Assembly (NCBI RefSeq): GCF_002192415.1
Contig: NZ_CP021780.1
Span: 2,418,001 to 2,482,000, forward strand
Direction of reading: 5' to 3'
DNA: 64,000 nucleotides
Source of the DNA: Paenibacillus donghaensis
Lineage (GTDB): Bacteria > Bacillota > Bacilli > Paenibacillales > Paenibacillaceae
Positions 60,548 through 64,000 of the stretch are shown piece by piece; position 1 is the stretch's first letter; each line of letters starts with the position of its first letter. A program made the translations under genes and the position numbers. The notes beneath the pieces are model-generated. The model saw nothing but the letters and a program-made list of their open reading frames with translations, had not been told where the DNA came from and did no database searches.

Positions 60548-63274
60548 TTGGATAGAAACGACGAAACTAAAAACAAATTTGATCAGGATATACCATTAAA
60601 TAATGATGAGGATGTAAGAGCAGCAGATGTAGAAGGGGGGGCCTATGCGGACGCCACTGCAGATGCGGATGCCACTGCAGATGCTAAAGCTAAAGCTGAC
60701 GCGGATGCCGATGCTGATGCTGACGCCGACGCGGATGCCGATGCTGACGCCGATGCTGACGCGGACGCCGACGCCGATGCTAAAGCCGACGCGGATGCTG
60801 ACGCGGATGCCGATGCGGATGCTAAAGCTAAAGCTGACGCGGATGCCGACGCCGATGCGGATGCCGATGCCGATGCCGATGCCGACGCGGATGCGGATGC
60901 CGATGCGGATGCGGATGCCGATGCCGACGCGGATGCCGATGCGGATGCTAAAGCTAAAGCTGACGCGGATGCGGATGCTGACGCCGATGCGGATGCCGAT
61001 GCTGACGCTGATGCTAAAGCCGATGCGGATGCTGACGCCGATGCGGATGCGGATGCTGACGCTGATGCTAAAGCCGATGCGGATGCTGACGCCGATGCGG
61101 ATGCCGACGCGGACGCCGATGCGGATGCGGATGCGGATGCTAAAGCCGACGCTGATGCCGATGCTGACGCTGATGCTAAAGCCGATGCGGATGCTGACGC
61201 CGACGCGGATGCCGACGCCGACGCGGATGCTAAAGCCGATGCTGATGCTAAAGCCGATGCGGATGCTGACGCCGACGCGGATGCCGACGCCGATGCGGAT
61301 GCGGATGCTAAAGCCGACGCGGATGCAGATGCAGACGCTGATGCTAAAGCCGATGCGGATGCTGACGCGGATGCGGATGCAGATGCTGATGCTGACGCCG
61401 ACGCGGATGCGGATGCGGATGCGGATGCGGATGCGGATGCGGATGCGGATGCTGACGCCGATGCGGATGCCGACGCCGACGCGGATGCTAAAGCCGACGC
61501 GGATGCGGATGCTGACGCGGATGCTAAAGCCGATGCGGATGCCGATGCAGACGCGGATGCTGACGCCGATGCGGATGCGGATGCTAAAGCCGATGCGGAT
61601 GCCGACGCCGACGCGGATGCTAAAGCCGACGCGGATGCGGATGCTGACGCGGATGCTAAAGCCGACGCGGATGCCGATGCCGACGCGGATGCTGACGCCG
61701 ATGCGGATGCGGATGCTAAAGCCGATGCCGATGCAGACGCTGATGCTAAAGCCGATGCCGATGCCGATGCGGATGCTGACGCGGATGCGGATGCGGATGC
61801 TGACGCTGATGCGGATGCTGACGCCGATGCGGATGCGGATGCGGATGCGGATGCGGATGCGGATGCGGATGCGGATGCCGACGCCGATGCCGACGCCGAT
61901 GCTGACGCTGACGCGGATGCGGATGCTAAAGCCGACGCTGATGCTGACGCCGATGCAGACGCCGATGCCGACGCGGATGCTAAAGCCGACGCGGATGCCG
62001 ATGCAGACGCCGATGCTGATGCCGACGCGGATGCCGACGCGGATGCCGACGCCGACGCGGATGCCGATGCAGACGCCGATGCCGACGCGGATGCGGATGC
62101 CGACGCCGACGCTGATGCCGACGCGGATGCCGATGCCGATGCCGACGCGGATGCCGATGCCGACGCGGATGCCGACGCCGATGCCGACGCTGACGCTGAT
62201 GCTAAAGCCGATGCCGACGCGGATGCCGACGCCGATGCCGATGCCGATGCCGATGCCGATGCCGATGCCGATGCCGATGCCGACGCTGATGCCGATGCTG
62301 ATGCTGATGCCGATGCCGACGCGGATGCCGACGCCGACGCGGATGCCGATGCCGATGCCGACGCGGATGCTAAAGCCGACGCAGATGCCGACGCGGATGC
62401 CGATGCTAAAGCCGAAGCGGATGCTGATGCCGACGCCGATGCTGATGCTGATGCCGACGCCGACGCGGATGCCGATGCCGACGCCGATGCCGATGCCGAT
62501 GCCGACGCTGATGCCGATGCCGACGCCGATGCCGACGCGGATGCCGACGCCGATGCCGACGCTGACGCGGATGCAGACGCCGATGCCGACGCTGACGCCG
62601 ACGCTGACGCTGATGCCGACGCTGATGCTAAAGCCGATGCCGACGCCGACGCGGATGCCGACGCCGATGCCGACGCTGACGCTGATGCTGACGCCGATGC
62701 CGACGCTGATGCTGACGCCGACGCTGACGCTGATGCCGACGCTGATGCTAAAGCCGATGCCGACGCCGACGCGGATGCCGATGCGGATGCCGATGCCGAC
62801 GCCGACGCTGACGCTGATGCCGACGCTGATGCTAAAGCCGACGCCGACGCGGATGCCGACGCTGATGCTGATGCCGACGCAGACGCGGATGCGGATGCTA
62901 AAGCCGATGCCGATGCCGACGCCGACGCCGATGCGGATGCTAAAGCCGACGCCGATGCGGATGCGGATGCGGATGCCGATGCCGATGCCGACGCCGACGC
63001 TGATGCTGATGCTGATTCGACAGCTAACGCTGGGCACAATACCTTTACAAACGGAAACAATACCGTGATCAACTACACTGATAATACTGGTCCATTTATT
63101 GCTATGACTATATCTACACTTTCTATGCTGGAAGCTTTGAAGGGAAACCAGAATTCAAACAATATAGAAGCCATGATCACCACCCTAACTAATACACTGA
63201 ATGGATTGTTACAATCTGGAAACGATAACCGTAAAACTATCCTTAATGCTATTAATTCTCTCAGACAAGAGTGA
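60548..63274 (+). CDS. Giant Asp-Ala dipeptide-repeat protein
   Basis: A 908-residue protein. After about 33 ordinary residues (LDRNDETKNKFDQDIPLNN at the start), nearly 800 residues alternate Asp-Ala, with scattered Lys replacing Asp (always GCTAAAGC in DNA), and one Glu. The C-terminal 87 residues are unique: polar Asn/Thr-rich, then helices (FIAMTISTLSMLEALKG, IEAMITTLTNTLNGLLQ). TTG 60548 has GGGAGGA seven bases upstream and fits best. The whole repeat is free of stops in several other frames, but only this one has the RBS and the unique tail. No signal peptide. It would be hugely acidic; a surface, spore or charge-matrix role is only a guess. Confidence 0.8.
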   Translation: MDRNDETKNKFDQDIPLNNDEDVRAADVEGGAYADATADADATADAKAKADADADADADADADADADADADADADADAKADADADADADADAKAKADADADADADADADADADADADADADADADADADADADAKAKADADADADADADADADADAKADADADADADADADADAKADADADADADADADADADADADAKADADADADADAKADADADADADADADADAKADADAKADADADADADADADADADAKADADADADADAKADADADADADADADADADADADADADADADADADADADADADADADAKADADADADADAKADADADADADADADADADAKADADADADADAKADADADADADAKADADADADADADADADADAKADADADADAKADADADADADADADADADADADADADADADADADADADADADADADADADADADADADAKADADADADADADADADAKADADADADADADADADADADADADADADADADADADADADADADADADADADADADADADADADADADADADAKADADADADADADADADADADADADADADADADADADADADADADADADADADADAKADADADADADAKAEADADADADADADADADADADADADADADADADADADADADADADADADADADADADADADADADADADADAKADADADADADADADADADADADADADADADADADADADAKADADADADADADADADADADADADADAKADADADADADADADADADADAKADADADADADADAKADADADADADADADADADADADADSTANAGHNTFTNGNNTVINYTDNTGPFIAMTISTLSMLEALKGNQNSNNIEAMITTLTNTLNGLLQSGNDNRKTILNAINSLRQE
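60647..63015 (+). repeat. Hexanucleotide coding repeat, about 2.4 kb
   Basis: Units of GCN-GAY (mostly GCGGAT, GCCGAT, GCCGAC, GCTGAC) run almost unbroken. Third-base choices vary, so the DNA is less uniform than the protein, and larger blocks of 60-130 bases recur, such as those around 62170-62240, 62620-62650 and 62740-62770. Replication slippage should make its length unstable. Confidence 0.85.
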
Positions 63275-63301
63275 AAAATTAAAAGATTGAGGGAGGATTA
63301 T

Positions 63302-63643
63302 ATGTCACGAACAAACGTATCCCGCTGTACGATTCCTACGAGGAAAGATAGCAATAACCTATATGTGAAAATTAAAAACAACAACGAAAAATTTAGTCGT
63401 CAATTTAATATGAATGTATACGATAAAGATTTGTCAACAAAAGAATCATTACCCATTTATGTAGATGACCAACTTACACCTGTAGATACCCTGGAGCCTG
63501 GAGCACAGAAAGTCTATAGAATAGACGTGTCGAAAGTAGCAGGAAAGGTTGTTTTCGAAATTATTCAAAAAACAGGCGGCTCAGGTATTAAAGTATCCAG
63601 AAACAACAAAAATCCAGCTTCCGTAGAATTACAAATTAAATAA
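63302..63643 (+). CDS. Small hypothetical protein beside the Asp-Ala repeat gene
   Basis: A 113-residue protein. ATG 63302 has GGGAGG (63290-63295) upstream and is preferred to an earlier in-frame start. The sequence is strand-rich (NNLYVKIKNNNEKFSRQFNMNVYDKD, VDTLEPGAQKVYRIDVSKVAGKVVFEIIQ), suggestive of a beta-sandwich, with no signal peptide. It lies 27 bases after the repeat gene and shares its terminator, so the two may work together. No family recognised. Confidence 0.7.
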   Translation: MSRTNVSRCTIPTRKDSNNLYVKIKNNNEKFSRQFNMNVYDKDLSTKESLPIYVDDQLTPVDTLEPGAQKVYRIDVSKVAGKVVFEIIQKTGGSGIKVSRNNKNPASVELQIK

Positions 63644-63665
63644 ACTCTCATGACCCTACTGGGTT

Positions 63666-63700
63666 AGAGGCTATGATGAAATGATATCATAGCCTCTTTT
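63666..63700 (+). terminator. Terminator after the repeat-protein pair
   Basis: AGAGGCTATGAT (63666-63677) pairs perfectly with ATCATAGCCTCT (63686-63697), followed by TTTT. Confidence 0.85.
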
Positions 63701-63879
63701 CATGCCTCCCAATCCTACATACTTATTATGAACCGGCCAGTCTGCAGCGCGGCCATATATAACGAGAAGTATGGTCATATACAGGGCTCATGCCTTTTTT
63801 ATATTTCTATGATATCTGCCGTTACCGAAAAAAAATTTGTTCATATTCTATTTCTAAAGATCCAAGAAAGGGGGAGGAT

Positions 63880-64000
63880 TTGAAGCTTAGTGTTGTAGGA
63901 TTGGGTTATATCGGTTTGCCAACAGCCGTCATGTTTGCCAATTCTGGAATGAATGTTCATGGAGTTGATGTGAATCCGAATGTGATCGACATGATTCGTT
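63880..64000 (+). CDS. Nucleotide-sugar dehydrogenase, N-terminal part (partial)
   Basis: The frame from TTG 63880 reads LKLSVVGLGYIGLPTAVMFANSGMNVHGVDVNPN and runs off the window. The Rossmann motif GLGYIGLP identifies the UDP-glucose/GDP-mannose dehydrogenase family; the sequence is most like the UDP-N-acetylmannosamine dehydrogenase branch (WecC/CapL), which feeds surface polysaccharide. GGGGGAGG is immediately upstream; the spacing to TTG is short if only the last AGG is used. The catalytic Cys is outside the window. Confidence 0.85.
   Translation, partial: MKLSVVGLGYIGLPTAVMFANSGMNVHGVDVNPNVIDMIR

Noticed and set aside
60313..60576. Reverse-strand frame ending in a Gly/Ser-rich tail (CFIGSGGSGFGS)
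   Set aside because: Its N-terminal half is antisense to the duplicated start block of the repeat gene and there is no RBS; the tail is curious but unsupported.
60596..63072. Three further long open frames (over 800 codons) across the dipeptide repeat, one on + and two on the reverse strand
   Set aside because: They arise because a GCN-GAY hexamer repeat has no stop in most frames; they lack an RBS and end in nothing unique.

Overview
The window looks like chromosomal DNA from a Paenibacillus-type Gram-positive Firmicute. Ribosome-binding sites are strong AGGAGG types, TTG and GTG starts are frequent, terminators are compact GC hairpins, and most proteins resemble Bacillus or Paenibacillus families. 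No rRNA, tRNA or CRISPR array was seen. Most genes have mid to high GC. Two blocks look clearly AT-richer: the IS200/IS605-type insertion near 18.6-20.5 kb and the sacB-levB pair near 50-53 kb.

Layout. 0-6.5 kb: end of a KdpD-like potassium-sensing protein, then an Mrp multisubunit Na+/H+ antiporter operon in which MrpA and MrpB are one polypeptide. 6.7-8.3 kb: a quinone-oxidoreductase-like dehydrogenase and a CrtO-like membrane protein. 8.6-16.4 kb: a co-directional run with an M14-type deacylase, a complete Dpp/Opp-type ABC importer, an ornithine-cyclodeaminase-family enzyme and an AhpD-like protein, which together suggest uptake and breakdown of an acylated or opine-like amino compound. 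16.5-18.3 kb: deoR-deoC. 18.4-20.9 kb: a cueP-like copper-protein gene split by an intact IS605-type element (tnpA, tnpB, likely omegaRNA); removing 18607-20477 restores the reading frame exactly. 21-24.4 kb: unknown proteins and a lipoprotein flavocytochrome-c-like reductase. 24.5-28 kb: a siderophore-iron group (FhuF-like reductase, binding lipoprotein with a Fur-box-like site, Btr-like AraC/binding-protein fusion regulator). 28.3-34.6 kb: a methyltransferase, a run of zinc-ribbon, vWA and cell-wall amidase genes, and mepB.

34.9-37.3 kb holds a 794-residue protein whose C-terminal third is a prenyl diphosphate synthase, behind about 500 residues with more Asp-rich isoprenoid-synthase-like motifs. 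37.4-42 kb is a sucrose regulon (scrR, scrB, scrA) with a visible promoter and two identical operators. 42-48.7 kb: two MFS transporters, a serine hydrolase, an ECF sigma/anti-sigma pair, a hydrolase fragment and OsmC. 48.9-49.3 kb: a gene-free, MITE-like repeat region. 50-53.2 kb: sacB-levB, the levan synthesis and levan hydrolysis pair known from Bacillus subtilis.

54.5-58.6 kb is an uncharacterised three-gene operon (TPR protein; three PH-like repeats plus GYF_2-like end; TPR-AAA ATPase). The ATPase is broken by a one-base deletion in a C run inside Walker A. 58.8-60.1 kb contains gene debris (alpha/beta hydrolase and IS3-type transposase remnants) around a small acidic repeat protein. 60.5-63.6 kb carries a huge Asp-Ala dipeptide-repeat protein preceded by a duplicated, aborted copy of its own translation start, and then a small partner gene. 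The window ends inside a nucleotide-sugar dehydrogenase gene.
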